Source: Streptomyces sp. NBC_00249
GTDB taxonomy: Bacteria > Actinomycetota > Actinomycetes > Streptomycetales > Streptomycetaceae
Length of the DNA stretch: 64,000 nucleotides
Assembly (NCBI RefSeq): GCF_026342355.1
Contig: NZ_JAPEMV010000004.1
Coordinates: 558,001-622,000 of the forward strand
Reading direction: 5' to 3'
The position numbers were made by a program, and so were the translations under genes. Shown piece by piece: positions 48,747 to 57,853 of the stretch. The notes beneath the pieces were generated by a model, which was given only the letters and a program-made list of their open reading frames with translations, made no database searches and was not told the origin of the DNA. The first letter of the stretch is position 1. Every line of letters starts with the position of its first letter.

Positions 48747-50033
48747 ATGCCAACCGACACCTCTCCCGGCGCCCTTCCGGCACGGACGCCCCTCGCGCCG
48801 CTGCCGGGACTGCCCGTACTCGACGTGGTGATCCCGGTCTTCAACGAGGAGAAGGACCTCGGCCCGTGCGTGCGCCGACTGCACGCGCACCTCACGCGGT
48901 CCTTCCCGTACCCCTTCCGCATCACCATCGCCGACAACGCCAGCACCGACCGCACCCCCGAGGTCGCCACCGCCCTCGCGCTCGGCATCGAAGAGGTGCG
49001 CAGCACGCGCCTCGAGGAGAAGGGCCGGGGCCGCGCCCTGCGGACCGTCTGGTCCCGCTCGGAGGCGCCCGTCCTCGCGTACATGGACGTGGACCTCTCC
49101 ACCGACCTCAACGCGCTGCTGCCCCTGGTCGCCCCGCTGATCTCCGGCCACTCCGACCTCGCCATCGGCACCCGCCTCGCCCGCTCCTCCCGGGTGGTGC
49201 GGGGGGCGAAGCGGGAGTTCATCTCGCGCGCCTACAACCTGCTGCTGCGCTCCTCGCTCGCCGCCCGCTTCAGCGACGCCCAGTGCGGCTTCAAGGCCAT
49301 CCGGCGGGAGGTCGCCGAACGGCTGCTGCCGCTGGTGGAGGACTCCGGCTGGTTCTTCGACACCGAGCTGCTGGTGCTCGCCGAGCGGGCCGGGCTGCGC
49401 ATCCACGAGGTGCCGGTGGACTGGGTCGACGACCCCGACTCCACCGTCCACCTCGCGCGGACGGCCGCCGAGGACCTCAAGGGGGTCTGGCGGGTGGGCC
49501 GGGCGCTGGCCGTCGGCGCGCTCCCGCTCGACCGCCTCGCCCGCCCCTTCGGGGACGACCCGCGCGACCGCACCGCGCTGCCGGGGGTCCCGCGCGGGCT
49601 GGCCCGCCAGCTCCTCGGCTTCTGCGCCGTCGGGGTCCTGAGCACCCTGCTCTACCTGCTGCTCTACTCCGCCCTGCGCGCGGTGGCCGGGCCGCAGGGG
49701 GCCAACGCGGCCGCGCTGCTGCTGTGCGCGGTCGCCAACACCGCCGCCAACCGCCGGCTCACCTTCGGGGTGCGGGGCCGGGCCAGGGCGGTACGCCACC
49801 AGGCCCAGGGGCTGGTGGTGTTCGGCATCGGGCTGGCCCTGACCAGCGGTTCGCTCGCCGCCCTCGCGGCAGCCGGGCCACGGACCTCCCACAGCACGGA
49901 ACTGGCCGTGCTGATCACCGCGAACCTCGCCGCCACCGTGCTGCGCTTCCTGCTCTTCCGCGCCTGGGTCTTCCCCGAACCCCGCGCGCACTCCACCACC
50001 CCGACTCCCCCGACGACCCAGGAGGGCCCGTGA
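48747..50033 (+). CDS. GT2 glycosyltransferase fused to GtrA membrane domain
   Basis: 428 residues from ATG 48747. N-terminal GT-A fold (about 20-265): VVIPVFNEEKDLGPCV, ADNASTDRT, and the DxD site MDVDLSTD; this resembles dolichol/undecaprenyl-phosphate sugar synthases. C-terminal GtrA domain (about 290-415) has four membrane segments. It probably makes and flips a polyprenyl-phosphate sugar. The next gene, overlapping by GTGA, encodes a PMT-type transferase that would use this donor outside the cell. Confidence 0.9.
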   Translation: MPTDTSPGALPARTPLAPLPGLPVLDVVIPVFNEEKDLGPCVRRLHAHLTRSFPYPFRITIADNASTDRTPEVATALALGIEEVRSTRLEEKGRGRALRTVWSRSEAPVLAYMDVDLSTDLNALLPLVAPLISGHSDLAIGTRLARSSRVVRGAKREFISRAYNLLLRSSLAARFSDAQCGFKAIRREVAERLLPLVEDSGWFFDTELLVLAERAGLRIHEVPVDWVDDPDSTVHLARTAAEDLKGVWRVGRALAVGALPLDRLARPFGDDPRDRTALPGVPRGLARQLLGFCAVGVLSTLLYLLLYSALRAVAGPQGANAAALLLCAVANTAANRRLTFGVRGRARAVRHQAQGLVVFGIGLALTSGSLAALAAAGPRTSHSTELAVLITANLAATVLRFLLFRAWVFPEPRAHSTTPTPPTTQEGP

Positions 50034-52390
50034 CCACGGCCGTACCGCCGCTCTTCCCGCCCACCGGGCCCGCTCCCGGGCCCGCCACCGGCTCCGGGCC
50101 GGGGTCCGCGACCGCCACCGCACGGCACGCGGCCGGGCGCCCGCGCTGGGAACGCCCCGCCTACGCCGCCCTGCTGCTCGCCACGGCCGTCCTGCTGCTG
50201 TGGAACCTGGGCGCCTCCGGCTACGCCAACTCCTTCTACTCCGCGGCCGTCCAGGCCGGCTCCGAGAGCTGGAAGGCCTTCTTCTTCGGCTCCTCCGACG
50301 CGGGCAACTCCATCACCGTCGACAAGCCCCCGGCCGCCCTGTGGCCGATGGCCCTGTCCGTACGGCTCTTCGGGCTCGGCTCCTGGCAGATCCTCGCCCC
50401 GCAGGCCCTGATGGGCGTCGGCACCACCGCCGTCCTGTACGCGGCCGTACGCCGCCAGTTCGGCCCGGCGGCGGCCCTGCTGAGCGGCGCCGCCTTCGCG
50501 CTGACGCCCGTCGCCGCGCTGATGTTCCGCTTCAACAACCCCGACGCGCTGCTCACCCTGCTGCTGACCGTCACCGTGTACTGCGTCCTGCGCGCCCTCG
50601 ACGGGGCACACACGCGGTGGCTGGTCTGGGCCGGTGTCGCGGTCGGCTTCGCCTTCCTGACCAAGACCCTCCAGGCCTTCGTCATCCTGCCGCCGCTCGC
50701 CCTGCTCTACGCCGTCTGCGCGCCGACGCGGCTGCGCCGGCGGCTCGGGCAGCTGCTGCTGGCCGGGCTCGCCATGGTGGTGGCCGGCGGCTGGTGGGTG
50801 GCCGTCGTGGAGCTGTGGCCCGCCGGGTCCCGCCCGTACATCGGCGGCTCGCAGAACAACTCCTTCCTGGAGCTGACCCTCGGCTACAACGGCCTCGGCC
50901 GGATCAACGGCAACGAGACGGGCAGCGTCGGCGGCGGCGCCCGGCCCGGCGGCGAGGGCGCTGTCGGCCCCGGCGGCGGCGGTGGCGGCGGCTGGGGGGA
51001 GACGGGCATCGACCGGCTCTTCTCGGCCAACATCGGCGGTCAGATCTCCTGGCTGCTCCCGGCGGCGCTGGTGCTGCTCGTGGCCGGACTGGTGGTCACC
51101 TGGCGGGCCCGCAGGGCCACCGACTCCCTGGAGGGCATGGCCCGCGCGGCCTTCCTGGCCTGGGGCGGCTGCCTGCTGATCACGGCCGTGGTGTTCAGCT
51201 GGATGCAGGGCATCTTCCACGAGTACTACACCGTCGCGCTGGCGCCCTTCGTGGCCGCGCTGGCCGGTATGGGCGTGGCCGTGCTGTGGGAGGAGAGGGG
51301 GGCCCAGGCGGCCGTGCTCACCCTGTCGGGGACGCTCGCGCTGACCGCGTACTGGGCGTTCGTCCTGCTCGGCCGGTCGGCCGGGTACCTGCCGTGGCTG
51401 CGCTGGGCGGTGCTGGTGGCCGGGCTGGGTGCGGCGGCCGCACTGCCGTTCGCGGCGCGGCTGGGCCGCCGGGCGCTGCTCGGGGTGGCCGCCGTCGGGC
51501 TGGGTGCGGCGCTGGCCGGCCCGTTCGCGTACTGCCTGACCACGGTGGGTACGGGCCACACGGGCTCCATCGTGACGGCCGGTCCGGCGGTGGCGGGTGG
51601 CCGCGGCGGTCCGGGCGGCGGGGCGATGCCGGGCCGTGGCGCGGCCGGGTTCGGGCCCGGCGCGGAGATGCCGCAGCAGGCCGGGCGCGGTGGCGCGGGC
51701 GCCCCGGCGGGCGGTGGTCCGGGCTTCGCTCCGCCGGGCGGCCGTCAGGGCGGCCCCGGCGGCGCGGGAGAGACCCGGGGCGGCGGCGCTCCCGGGGGTC
51801 TCGGCGGGCTGCTGGGCGGTACCCGGGTCGGTGCGGAGGCGAAGGCCGCCCTGCGCGACGGCGCTTCCGCCCACACCTGGGCGGCCGCCGCCATCGGCTC
51901 CCAGAACGCGGCGAGTTACCAGCTGGCCTCCGGCGAGCCGGTGATGGCGATCGGCGGCTTCAACGGCAGCGACCCCTCCCCGACGCTGGAGCAGTTCCAG
52001 GCGTACGTGAAGGCGGGCCGCATCCACTGGTTCATCGCCTCGGGAAGCCTCTCGGACGAAACGGCCGACGGCGGCGGCGCGGCCGGCGGCGGCACAGCGG
52101 CCGGCCCCGGCGGCGCGGCGGGCCAGGGCGCGGGCGCGGGCCAGAGCCAGGGCCCGGGCGCGGCTCAGGGCACGGGCGCAGGCCAAGGGATGGGCGCAGG
52201 CACAGGCCAGGGCGCGGGCGCAGGCCAAGGCGCAGGCCAAGGCGCTGGCCAAGGCGCGCGTGGTGCCGGTGGTCCCGGCGGGGCTGCCGGGAGTGCGATC
52301 GAGAGCTGGGTGAAGGCCACCTTCCGGGCGACCACGATCGGCGGTGCCACCTTCTACGACCTGACGGCGCCCACGGCCGGCTCCTCCTGA
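50030..52390 (+). CDS. PMT-type (GT39/YkcB-like) membrane glycosyltransferase
   Basis: 786 residues from GTG 50030. About eleven to thirteen membrane segments. The first outer loop carries NSFYSAAVQAGSESWKAFFFGS and then VDKPPAALW, the acidic and KPP motifs of PMT/ArnT enzymes that transfer sugar from polyprenyl phosphate. A Gly-rich loop lies near 303-325. The C-terminal third is Gly/Pro/Gln-rich, with a conserved segment PVMAIGGFNGSDPSPTLEQF, a GQGAGAGQ repeat and a final folded piece. Probably glycosylates an envelope polymer or secreted proteins. Confidence 0.9.
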   Translation: MTTAVPPLFPPTGPAPGPATGSGPGSATATARHAAGRPRWERPAYAALLLATAVLLLWNLGASGYANSFYSAAVQAGSESWKAFFFGSSDAGNSITVDKPPAALWPMALSVRLFGLGSWQILAPQALMGVGTTAVLYAAVRRQFGPAAALLSGAAFALTPVAALMFRFNNPDALLTLLLTVTVYCVLRALDGAHTRWLVWAGVAVGFAFLTKTLQAFVILPPLALLYAVCAPTRLRRRLGQLLLAGLAMVVAGGWWVAVVELWPAGSRPYIGGSQNNSFLELTLGYNGLGRINGNETGSVGGGARPGGEGAVGPGGGGGGGWGETGIDRLFSANIGGQISWLLPAALVLLVAGLVVTWRARRATDSLEGMARAAFLAWGGCLLITAVVFSWMQGIFHEYYTVALAPFVAALAGMGVAVLWEERGAQAAVLTLSGTLALTAYWAFVLLGRSAGYLPWLRWAVLVAGLGAAAALPFAARLGRRALLGVAAVGLGAALAGPFAYCLTTVGTGHTGSIVTAGPAVAGGRGGPGGGAMPGRGAAGFGPGAEMPQQAGRGGAGAPAGGGPGFAPPGGRQGGPGGAGETRGGGAPGGLGGLLGGTRVGAEAKAALRDGASAHTWAAAAIGSQNAASYQLASGEPVMAIGGFNGSDPSPTLEQFQAYVKAGRIHWFIASGSLSDETADGGGAAGGGTAAGPGGAAGQGAGAGQSQGPGAAQGTGAGQGMGAGTGQGAGAGQGAGQGAGQGARGAGGPGGAAGSAIESWVKATFRATTIGGATFYDLTAPTAGSS
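52121..52262 (+). repeat. degenerate Gly/Ala/Gln-coding tandem repeats
   Basis: GGCCAGGGCGCG-like 12-base units, drifting to GGCCAAGGCGCA; read as GQGAGAGQ-type peptide in the PMT protein. Confidence 0.85.
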
Positions 52391-52551
52391 TCCCGCCCGA
52401 CGGGAGATCGGCGGGAATCCCCTCCGGGGTGAACCGCCGATCAGGGGCCGACCCGTCCTGATCCAGCCCTGATCCACACGCCACCCCCTAGCATCAAGAG
52501 GGCGGACCGGGCATTCCGGGCTGATCCCCCTGTCGTGAGGAGGGTGCCTCC

Positions 52552-53193
52552 ATGGTGACCGAGGCCGATCCGGGCGAGGCCAGGACCAGTGTGTGGCTGG
52601 CCGCCAGGCCCGTCACCCCCGCCAGACGGCGGAGCGAGGCGCCCTCGGGGCTGGACCGCGACCGGATCACCGCCGCCACCGTGCGGCTGCTCGACGCGGA
52701 GGGGCTGGCCCGGTTCTCCATGCGCCGGCTGGCCGCCGAGCTCGGGGTCACCGCGATGTCCCTGTACTGGTACGTCGACACCAAGCACGATCTGCTCGAA
52801 CTCGCCCTGGACAGTGCCCTGGGGCAGCAGCGGCTGCCGTCCGGCCCGTCGGCGGGGGAGGCTTGGACGGTCCGGCTGCGGGCGCTCGCCTGCGGCTACC
52901 GGCGGCTGGTGGCGGAGCACCCGTGGGTGGCCCCGCTGAGCGTGGCCTACCCGAACATCGGCCCGCACGCGCGGGCCCTCGACGCCGCCCTGCGGCGGCT
53001 GCTGGACGCCTCCGGCCTGGCGGACACCTGCCGGACGGGCGCCCATCTGGCCGTCTCGCAGTTCTTGAACGGCTGCGGCCTGAACGGCTGCGGGGGGACG
53101 GTCCGGCGGGCGCCCGAGGCGGATTTCGCGGTGGCCCTGGACGTCCTGATCGCCGGCATCGAAGCCAAGGCCGCCGCCCGCCGCACCCCCTGA
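52552..53193 (+). CDS. TetR-family transcriptional regulator
   Basis: 213 residues. Helix-turn-helix at about 37-85 (DRITAATVRLLDAEGLARFSMRRLAAELGVTAMSLYWYVDTKHDLLEL), then the larger ligand-binding domain of the TetR/TetR_C_1 class. GAGGAGGG seven bases before ATG 52552 supports the start. TAGCAT near 52491 is a possible -10. No obvious target gene lies adjacent in divergent orientation; the preceding gene is the PMT transferase, 161 bases away. Confidence 0.92.
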   Translation: MVTEADPGEARTSVWLAARPVTPARRRSEAPSGLDRDRITAATVRLLDAEGLARFSMRRLAAELGVTAMSLYWYVDTKHDLLELALDSALGQQRLPSGPSAGEAWTVRLRALACGYRRLVAEHPWVAPLSVAYPNIGPHARALDAALRRLLDASGLADTCRTGAHLAVSQFLNGCGLNGCGGTVRRAPEADFAVALDVLIAGIEAKAAARRTP

Positions 53194-53211
53194 CCAGGCC
53201 GCCCGACGGGC

Positions 53212-53463
53212 TCAGCCGGCGGTGACGGTGATCTGCGCGCCGTACGCGTCGAGGGGGCCGACGGAGGTGACGAGCACGCGGTAGGTGCCGCCGGGGACCT
53301 CGGGCACGGTGACCGTGGCGCGCAGGTCCCTCGGGTCTAGTGCTGTGACTTCGATGGCGACGAGTTCGATGTCGACCGGGTGCCCGAGCACCCCCGCGAT
53401 CTGCCGGGCGATCTGCTGCCGGGTGCCGCAGGGCCGGATCGCGCCGTGCTCGGGCGTCCGCAT
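53212..53463 (-). CDS. small hypothetical protein
   Basis: 83 residues from ATG 53463 (MRTPEHGAIRPC). Ala/Val-rich with alternating polar residues (DLRATVTVPEVPGGTYRVLVTSVGP), which suggests a small beta-sandwich. No signal peptide and no family recognised. There is no ribosome site before the ATG, and the frame stays open further upstream, so the start and reality of the gene are uncertain. It is separated from the MFS gene by a strong terminator. Confidence 0.45.
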   Translation of the reverse strand: MRTPEHGAIRPCGTRQQIARQIAGVLGHPVDIELVAIEVTALDPRDLRATVTVPEVPGGTYRVLVTSVGPLDAYGAQITVTAG

Positions 53464-53564
53464 GTCCAGGGTGCGCGATCCGTCCCGTCGGCGGGCCGGG
53501 CGCAAGGTCCCCGCGCGCCGGGACCCCCGGCCCGCCCCGAGCCGCCCAGTCCTCCTCCGAACGG

Positions 53565-53600
53565 CCGGTGTCCCGCGGCTCGAGAGCTGCGGGACACCGG
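53565..53600. terminator. terminator of the MFS gene
   Basis: CCGGTGTCCCGC and GCGGGACACCGG, perfect 12-base arms around a 12-base loop, 28 bases after the MFS stop on the minus strand. Confidence 0.9.
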
Positions 53601-53627
53601 GGTCGGTCGGGAGGGTCGGGGTCGGGG

Positions 53628-55268
53628 TCAGGCCTTGGCCGGCTCCTGCGGCTCCTTCTGCGTAGAAGCGGAGGACGCGGCCGGGGTGTGGGCGGCCGGC
53701 TTCGACTTCAGTGCGACCTCCTTGATGAAGAGCACCAGCACCAGCGAGAGCAGCGCGAAGGGGGCGGCGTAGAGGAAGACGTCGCCGACGCCGTGCCCGT
53801 ACGCGGACTCGATGACGGTGCGGATCGGCGGGGGCAGCTTGTCGAGGTCGGGGATCCCGCCCCCGGCGGTGCCGCCGTGGCCCATGGCCGCCGCGGCCTT
53901 CGGGCCGAGCGCGGCGATGCCGTCCTGGACGTAGTGGGTGACCCGGTTGGCCATGACCGCGCCGAGCGCCGAGACGCCCATGGCGCCGCCGAGCGAGCGG
54001 AAGAAGGTGACGACGGAGCTGGCGGCGCCGAGGTCCTCGGGGGCGACCTGGTTCTGGGTGGCGAGGACGAGGTTCTGCATCATCATGCCGAGGCCGAGGC
54101 CGGTCAGCGCCATGAAGACCGCGATGTGCCAGTACTCGGTGTCGTAGCGCAGGGTGCCCAGCAGTCCCAGCCCGGCGGTCAGCAGGACGCCGCCGGCGAC
54201 CAGCCAGGCCTTCCACTTGCCGGTCTTGGTGATGACCTGGCCGGAGACGGTCGAGGAGACGAACAGGCCGCCGATCATCGGGATGGTCAGGACGCCCGAC
54301 ATGGTGGGGGACTCGCCGCGGGCCAGCTGGAAGTACTGGCTGAAGAAGACCGTGCCGGAGAACATCGCGATGCCGACGAACAGGGAGGCCGCCGAGGCCA
54401 GGGTGATGGTCTTGTTGCGGAACAGGCGCAGCGGGATGATCGGGTCGCTGGCCTTGGACTCGACGAGGAGGAAGAGCAGGCCGAGTACGACGGCGCCGCC
54501 GGTCATCGCCGCGGTGGTCCAGGAGATCCAGTCGTACGAGTCGCCGGCCTGCGTGACCCAGATCAGGAGCAGGGACACGGCCCCGCTGATCAGGAAGGCG
54601 CCGAGCCAGTCGACCTTGACGTCGCGGCGGACGACCGGGAGGTGCAGGGTCCGCTGGAGGACGATCAGCGCGATGATCGCGAACGGTACGCCGACGTAGA
54701 AGCACCAGCGCCAGCCGAGCCAGTCGGTGTCGGTGATGACGCCGCCCAGCAGCGGGCCGCCCACGGTGGCGACGGCGAAGACCGCGCCGAGGTAGCCGCT
54801 GTAGCGGCCGCGCTCGCGCGGGGAGATCATCGCGGCCATCACGATCTGGGCGAGGGCGGACAGGCCGCCGACGCCGATGCCCTGGACCACGCGGCAGGCG
54901 ATCAGCATGCCGGTGCTCTGGGACAGGCCCGCGACCACGGAGCCGAGGACGTAGATCACCAGGGATATCTGGACGAGCAGCTTCTTGCTGAAGAGGTCGG
55001 ACAGCTTGCCCCAGAGCGGGGTCGCGGCCGTCATCGACAGCAGGGCGGCGGTGACGACCCAGGTGTAGGAGGACTGGGTGCCGCCGAGATCGCTGATGAT
55101 CTGCGGGAGGGCGTTGGAGACGATCGTGGAGGACAGGATCGCGACGAACATGCCGAGCATGAGCCCGGACAGCGCCTTCATGATCTGGGGGTGGGTCATG
55201 GGTGCGCCGTCGGACGTGGTTTCCGACCGGCCGCCTCCCCGCACACCGTGGGGTGTGGTCGTAGCCAT
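53628..55268 (-). CDS. MFS drug efflux transporter, DHA2/EmrB type (14 TM)
   Basis: 546 residues from ATG 55268, with AAAGGAA upstream. About fourteen membrane segments. Motif A-like GKLSDLFSKKLLVQ lies between segments 2 and 3, and motif C-like GAVFAVATVGGPLLGGVI marks antiporters. Family members expel cationic dyes or antibiotics using the proton gradient. The MarR gene ends 21 bases upstream on the same strand, so this is a repressor-pump operon. Confidence 0.94.
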   Translation of the reverse strand: MATTTPHGVRGGGRSETTSDGAPMTHPQIMKALSGLMLGMFVAILSSTIVSNALPQIISDLGGTQSSYTWVVTAALLSMTAATPLWGKLSDLFSKKLLVQISLVIYVLGSVVAGLSQSTGMLIACRVVQGIGVGGLSALAQIVMAAMISPRERGRYSGYLGAVFAVATVGGPLLGGVITDTDWLGWRWCFYVGVPFAIIALIVLQRTLHLPVVRRDVKVDWLGAFLISGAVSLLLIWVTQAGDSYDWISWTTAAMTGGAVVLGLLFLLVESKASDPIIPLRLFRNKTITLASAASLFVGIAMFSGTVFFSQYFQLARGESPTMSGVLTIPMIGGLFVSSTVSGQVITKTGKWKAWLVAGGVLLTAGLGLLGTLRYDTEYWHIAVFMALTGLGLGMMMQNLVLATQNQVAPEDLGAASSVVTFFRSLGGAMGVSALGAVMANRVTHYVQDGIAALGPKAAAAMGHGGTAGGGIPDLDKLPPPIRTVIESAYGHGVGDVFLYAAPFALLSLVLVLFIKEVALKSKPAAHTPAASSASTQKEPQEPAKA

Positions 55269-55288
55269 GTGGTTCCTTTGTCCTTTGT

Positions 55289-55720
55289 CTAGAAGCTCGA
55301 TCGGAGCCGGGCCAGCAGGGTGTTGAGCGCGTCGACGTCTTCGGGCGACCAGTCGGCCAGTGCCCGCTCCAGCGCGACCGTGTAGCGGGAGCCGAGCTCC
55401 GCGAGCACGGCTCGGCCCGCCGGGTTGAGGCGCAGGATCCGGCAGCGCGCGTCGCCGGGGTCGGTCTCCCGGTCGATCCAGCCGCGTTCCGCCACGTGGG
55501 TGACGTGCCGGCTGGACACCGACATGTCGACGGCCATCAGCTCGGTCAGCCTGCTGAGCCGCATCTCGCCGTGCCGGTCGAGCACGGTCAGGACGGCGGC
55601 GGCGCCGGGCGGGCAGTCGGCGGGCAGGATCCGCGCGAGGTCGCGTTTGACCGCGCCGATCCCGGTGAGCTGTCGGGCCAGCTCCTCGTACCGGGTGCTC
55701 TGCGCCGTCTGCGTGGTCAC
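55289..55720 (-). CDS. MarR-family transcriptional regulator
   Basis: 143 residues from GTG 55720. Winged helix-turn-helix around 40-105: MRLSRLTELMAVDMSVSSRHVTHVAERGWIDRETDPGDARCRIL. I chose GTG 55720 because GGGGGGCGG lies just upstream and because a start at ATG 55756 would put the operator inside the coding sequence; ATG 55735 is a third option. Represses itself and the MFS pump by binding the GTTGC-N5-GCAAC sites upstream, and is released by the pumped compound or a related one. Confidence 0.92.
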   Translation of the reverse strand: MTTQTAQSTRYEELARQLTGIGAVKRDLARILPADCPPGAAAVLTVLDRHGEMRLSRLTELMAVDMSVSSRHVTHVAERGWIDRETDPGDARCRILRLNPAGRAVLAELGSRYTVALERALADWSPEDVDALNTLLARLRSSF

Positions 55721-55738
55721 CGGACCGCCCCCCATCTT

Positions 55739-55782
55739 GTTGCTTAGAGCAACCATAGAAGCGGATGGTTGCTACAGGCAAA
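55739..55782. promoter_or_regulatory. tandem MarR operator candidates
   Basis: GTTGC-TTAGA-GCAAC at 55739-55753 (perfect 5-base arms) and GTTGC-TACAG-GCAAA at 55768-55782 (one mismatch). Both share the GTTGC-N5-GCAA pattern; centres are 29 bases apart. They lie just ahead of the MarR start. Confidence 0.75.
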
Positions 55783-55838
55783 TGAATCCGGAGGGTGTGG
55801 CGGTAAAGGAATCGGAAAACCCGCTAGGGTCCTGAGCC

Positions 55839-56075
55839 ATGTCTGCGAACCCTGCGCACACCAACTCCCCCGAGCCCGACGGCGGCTACGACCCGGCGGG
55901 CAGCACCCAGATGTTCCGCGCGTTCGTCGAGGAGGCCGAACCGGCCCGCGCGCCGTCCGTGCCGGGCGCCCGGCGGCGCGCGAAGGAGTCCGGTACGAAG
56001 AACAGCGCGCCGGTCGCGCTCGGCATCGCGCTCGCGCTCATGATCGGAGCGGCGCTGTGGGTGGTCCTCCACTGA
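55839..56075 (+). CDS. small single-pass membrane protein
   Basis: 78 residues. Soluble, acidic N-terminal half (about 1-50), a basic stretch ARRRAKESGTKN and one C-terminal membrane segment (VALGIALALMIGAALWVVL). A tail-anchored layout with the N-terminus in the cytosol. No Shine-Dalgarno precedes ATG 55839; TAGGGT eight bases upstream hints at a near-leaderless message. No family was recognised, but codon use is good. Confidence 0.75.
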   Translation: MSANPAHTNSPEPDGGYDPAGSTQMFRAFVEEAEPARAPSVPGARRRAKESGTKNSAPVALGIALALMIGAALWVVLH

Positions 56076-56096
56076 CCCCGGCCGGCGGGGACCCGC

Positions 56097-56951
56097 TCAG
56101 CTCCAGGTGGCGCTGACGTTCCGCGTCTCCACGTGCATGCCGAGGGGGACCCGCCAGGACTCCACGCAGACCGTGTAGGTCTGGGTCTTCGACGTGCCGC
56201 CCGCGACGGGCGCCGGCAGGGCCTGGGTGGTGGTGATCGTGGCCCAGTCGATGCCGAGGGCGCCGATGATGTGCGTCGCGAAGCTGACCGTGACCGAACG
56301 GGCCGCCGTGGAGCCGGTGTTGGTGAAGGTGACCGTGACGCGTTCGCACCAGCGGTCGGACGCCGCCGCGCGGGCCGGGGAGCTGAGGGCGATCCGGGCC
56401 GGGGTGGCGGGCGGCGCCGGGGGCGTGGTGCCGGGCGCGGTCGGGGTGCCGGGGCGCGTGGGCGTGCCGGGCTGAGTCGGCGGGGTTCCGCCGCCGGAGC
56501 CGCCGCCGGAGCTGCCCGTACCGCCTGAGCCTGAGCCTGAGCCCGAGCCTGCGCCGCCGCCCGAGCCCGAACCCGCGCCCCCCGTGCCGCCCCGGTCCGG
56601 TGGTGCCGCCGGGTCCTGCGGGGTGCCGGGGGCGGGGGCGGAGCCGCCGGGCGGGGTGGTGGTCGCTCCGCCCTGGGCGGAGCTCCCGGGTGCCGGGGAC
56701 CCCGGCGCGCCGGGCGGCGTAGAGGTGGAGGAAGAGACCGAGGACGAGGCCGGGCCGCTGGGCGGCAGGGGCTGGTACTCGACGCCGGTGCCGGGCGCCA
56801 CGTTCTCCCCCGGGCCCCGTTCGGGGCCGGCGGCGGCCGCGCCCACGGCGGCGTAGCCGTCGGGTGTCCGGTCGCCGCAGCCGGTGAGGGCGGCGGCGCA
56901 GGCCCCGGCGCACAGGGCGAGGGCGAGCGCCGCGCGAGATCCCGTTCGCAT
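56097..56951 (-). CDS. lipoprotein with Ser/Gly/Pro linker and C-terminal beta domain
   Basis: 284 residues. Lipobox AALTGC puts the lipidated Cys near 25. A linker rich in P, G, S and T (about 40-180), including a repeated SGSG run, projects a C-terminal domain of about 95 residues with a cysteine pair (RWCERVTVTF and TVCVESW). The domain looks like a fibronectin or carbohydrate-binding beta-sandwich (FTNTGSTAARSVTVSF). Likely surface-exposed through the peptidoglycan. Function unknown. Confidence 0.8.
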   Translation of the reverse strand: MRTGSRAALALALCAGACAAALTGCGDRTPDGYAAVGAAAAGPERGPGENVAPGTGVEYQPLPPSGPASSSVSSSTSTPPGAPGSPAPGSSAQGGATTTPPGGSAPAPGTPQDPAAPPDRGGTGGAGSGSGGGAGSGSGSGSGGTGSSGGGSGGGTPPTQPGTPTRPGTPTAPGTTPPAPPATPARIALSSPARAAASDRWCERVTVTFTNTGSTAARSVTVSFATHIIGALGIDWATITTTQALPAPVAGGTSKTQTYTVCVESWRVPLGMHVETRNVSATWS

Positions 56952-57013
56952 CGCGCCAGTTTTCCTGACGCTACGTCAAATAGGAACCCCGCGCGAGGCG
57001 TTCGCCTCCCGCG

Positions 57014-57853
57014 TCACTCCCCGATCAGGCCCACGCGCAGCTGCGCGAGGGTGCGCGTCAGCAGCCGGGAGACGTGCATCTGGGAGATGCCGACCTCCTC
57101 GCCGATCTGCGACTGGGTCATGTTGGCGAAGAACCGCAGCATGATGATCTGGCGTTCCCGGGGCGGGAGTTTGGCCAGCAGCGGCTTCAGCGACTCCCGG
57201 TACTCGACGCCCTCGAGCGCGGTGTCCTCGTACCCGAGCCGGTCGGCGAGGGAGCCCTCGCCGCCCTCGTCCTCCGGAGAGGGTGAGTCGAGGGAGGAGG
57301 CGGTGTAGGCGTTGCCGACGGCGAGACCGTCGACGACCTCCTCCTCGGACACTCCGAGCACGGCCGCGAGCTCGGGCACGGTCGGGGACCGGTCCAGCTT
57401 CTGGGCGAGTTCGTCGCTGGCCTTGGTCAGCGCGAGGCGCAGCTCCTGGAGCCTGCGCGGGACGCGGACGGACCAGGATGTGTCTCGAAAGAATCGTTTG
57501 ATCTCGCCCACGACGGTCGGCATCGCGAACGTCGGGAACTCGACGCCGCGTTCGCAGTCGAAGCGGTCGATCGCCTTGATCAGGCCGATGGTGCCGACCT
57601 GGACGATGTCTTCCATCGGCTCGTTGCGGCTGCGGAAGCGGGCCGCCGCGTAGCGCACGAGCGGCAGGTTCAGCTCGATCAGGGTGTCGCGTACGTACGC
57701 CCGTTCGGGGCTGTCCGCGTCCAGGGCGGCGAGTCGCTGGAAGAGGGTGCGGGAGAGGGTGCGGGTGTCGATGGCTTCCGAGCGGTCGGACACTGCCGGC
57801 GCTTCGCGCTTGACGAGCGTGAGCACCTTGGAGCTGCCCTGGTCTACGGACAT
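57014..57853 (-). CDS. sigN: SigB/SigF-family sigma factor (SigN-like)
   Basis: 279 residues. Region 2 contains NLPLVRYAAARFRSRNEPMEDIVQVGTIGLIKAIDRFD, region 3 lies near 135-200, and region 4 ends REIIMLRFFANMTQSQIGEEVGISQMHVSRLLTR-like (RQIIMLRFF here). ATG 57853 follows AAGGGGGTGGC, the same leader as the sigma gene 233 bases upstream, so the pair looks like a tandem duplication. In S. coelicolor this position is held by sigN next to sigF; the name rests on that remembered order. Confidence 0.85.
   Translation of the reverse strand: MSVDQGSSKVLTLVKREAPAVSDRSEAIDTRTLSRTLFQRLAALDADSPERAYVRDTLIELNLPLVRYAAARFRSRNEPMEDIVQVGTIGLIKAIDRFDCERGVEFPTFAMPTVVGEIKRFFRDTSWSVRVPRRLQELRLALTKASDELAQKLDRSPTVPELAAVLGVSEEEVVDGLAVGNAYTASSLDSPSPEDEGGEGSLADRLGYEDTALEGVEYRESLKPLLAKLPPRERQIIMLRFFANMTQSQIGEEVGISQMHVSRLLTRTLAQLRVGLIGE

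Noticed and set aside
53464..54705. Extension of the small 53212-53463 gene to about 497 residues
   Set aside because: The extension is a shifted frame of the MFS transporter gene and is Arg/Pro-rich without motifs.
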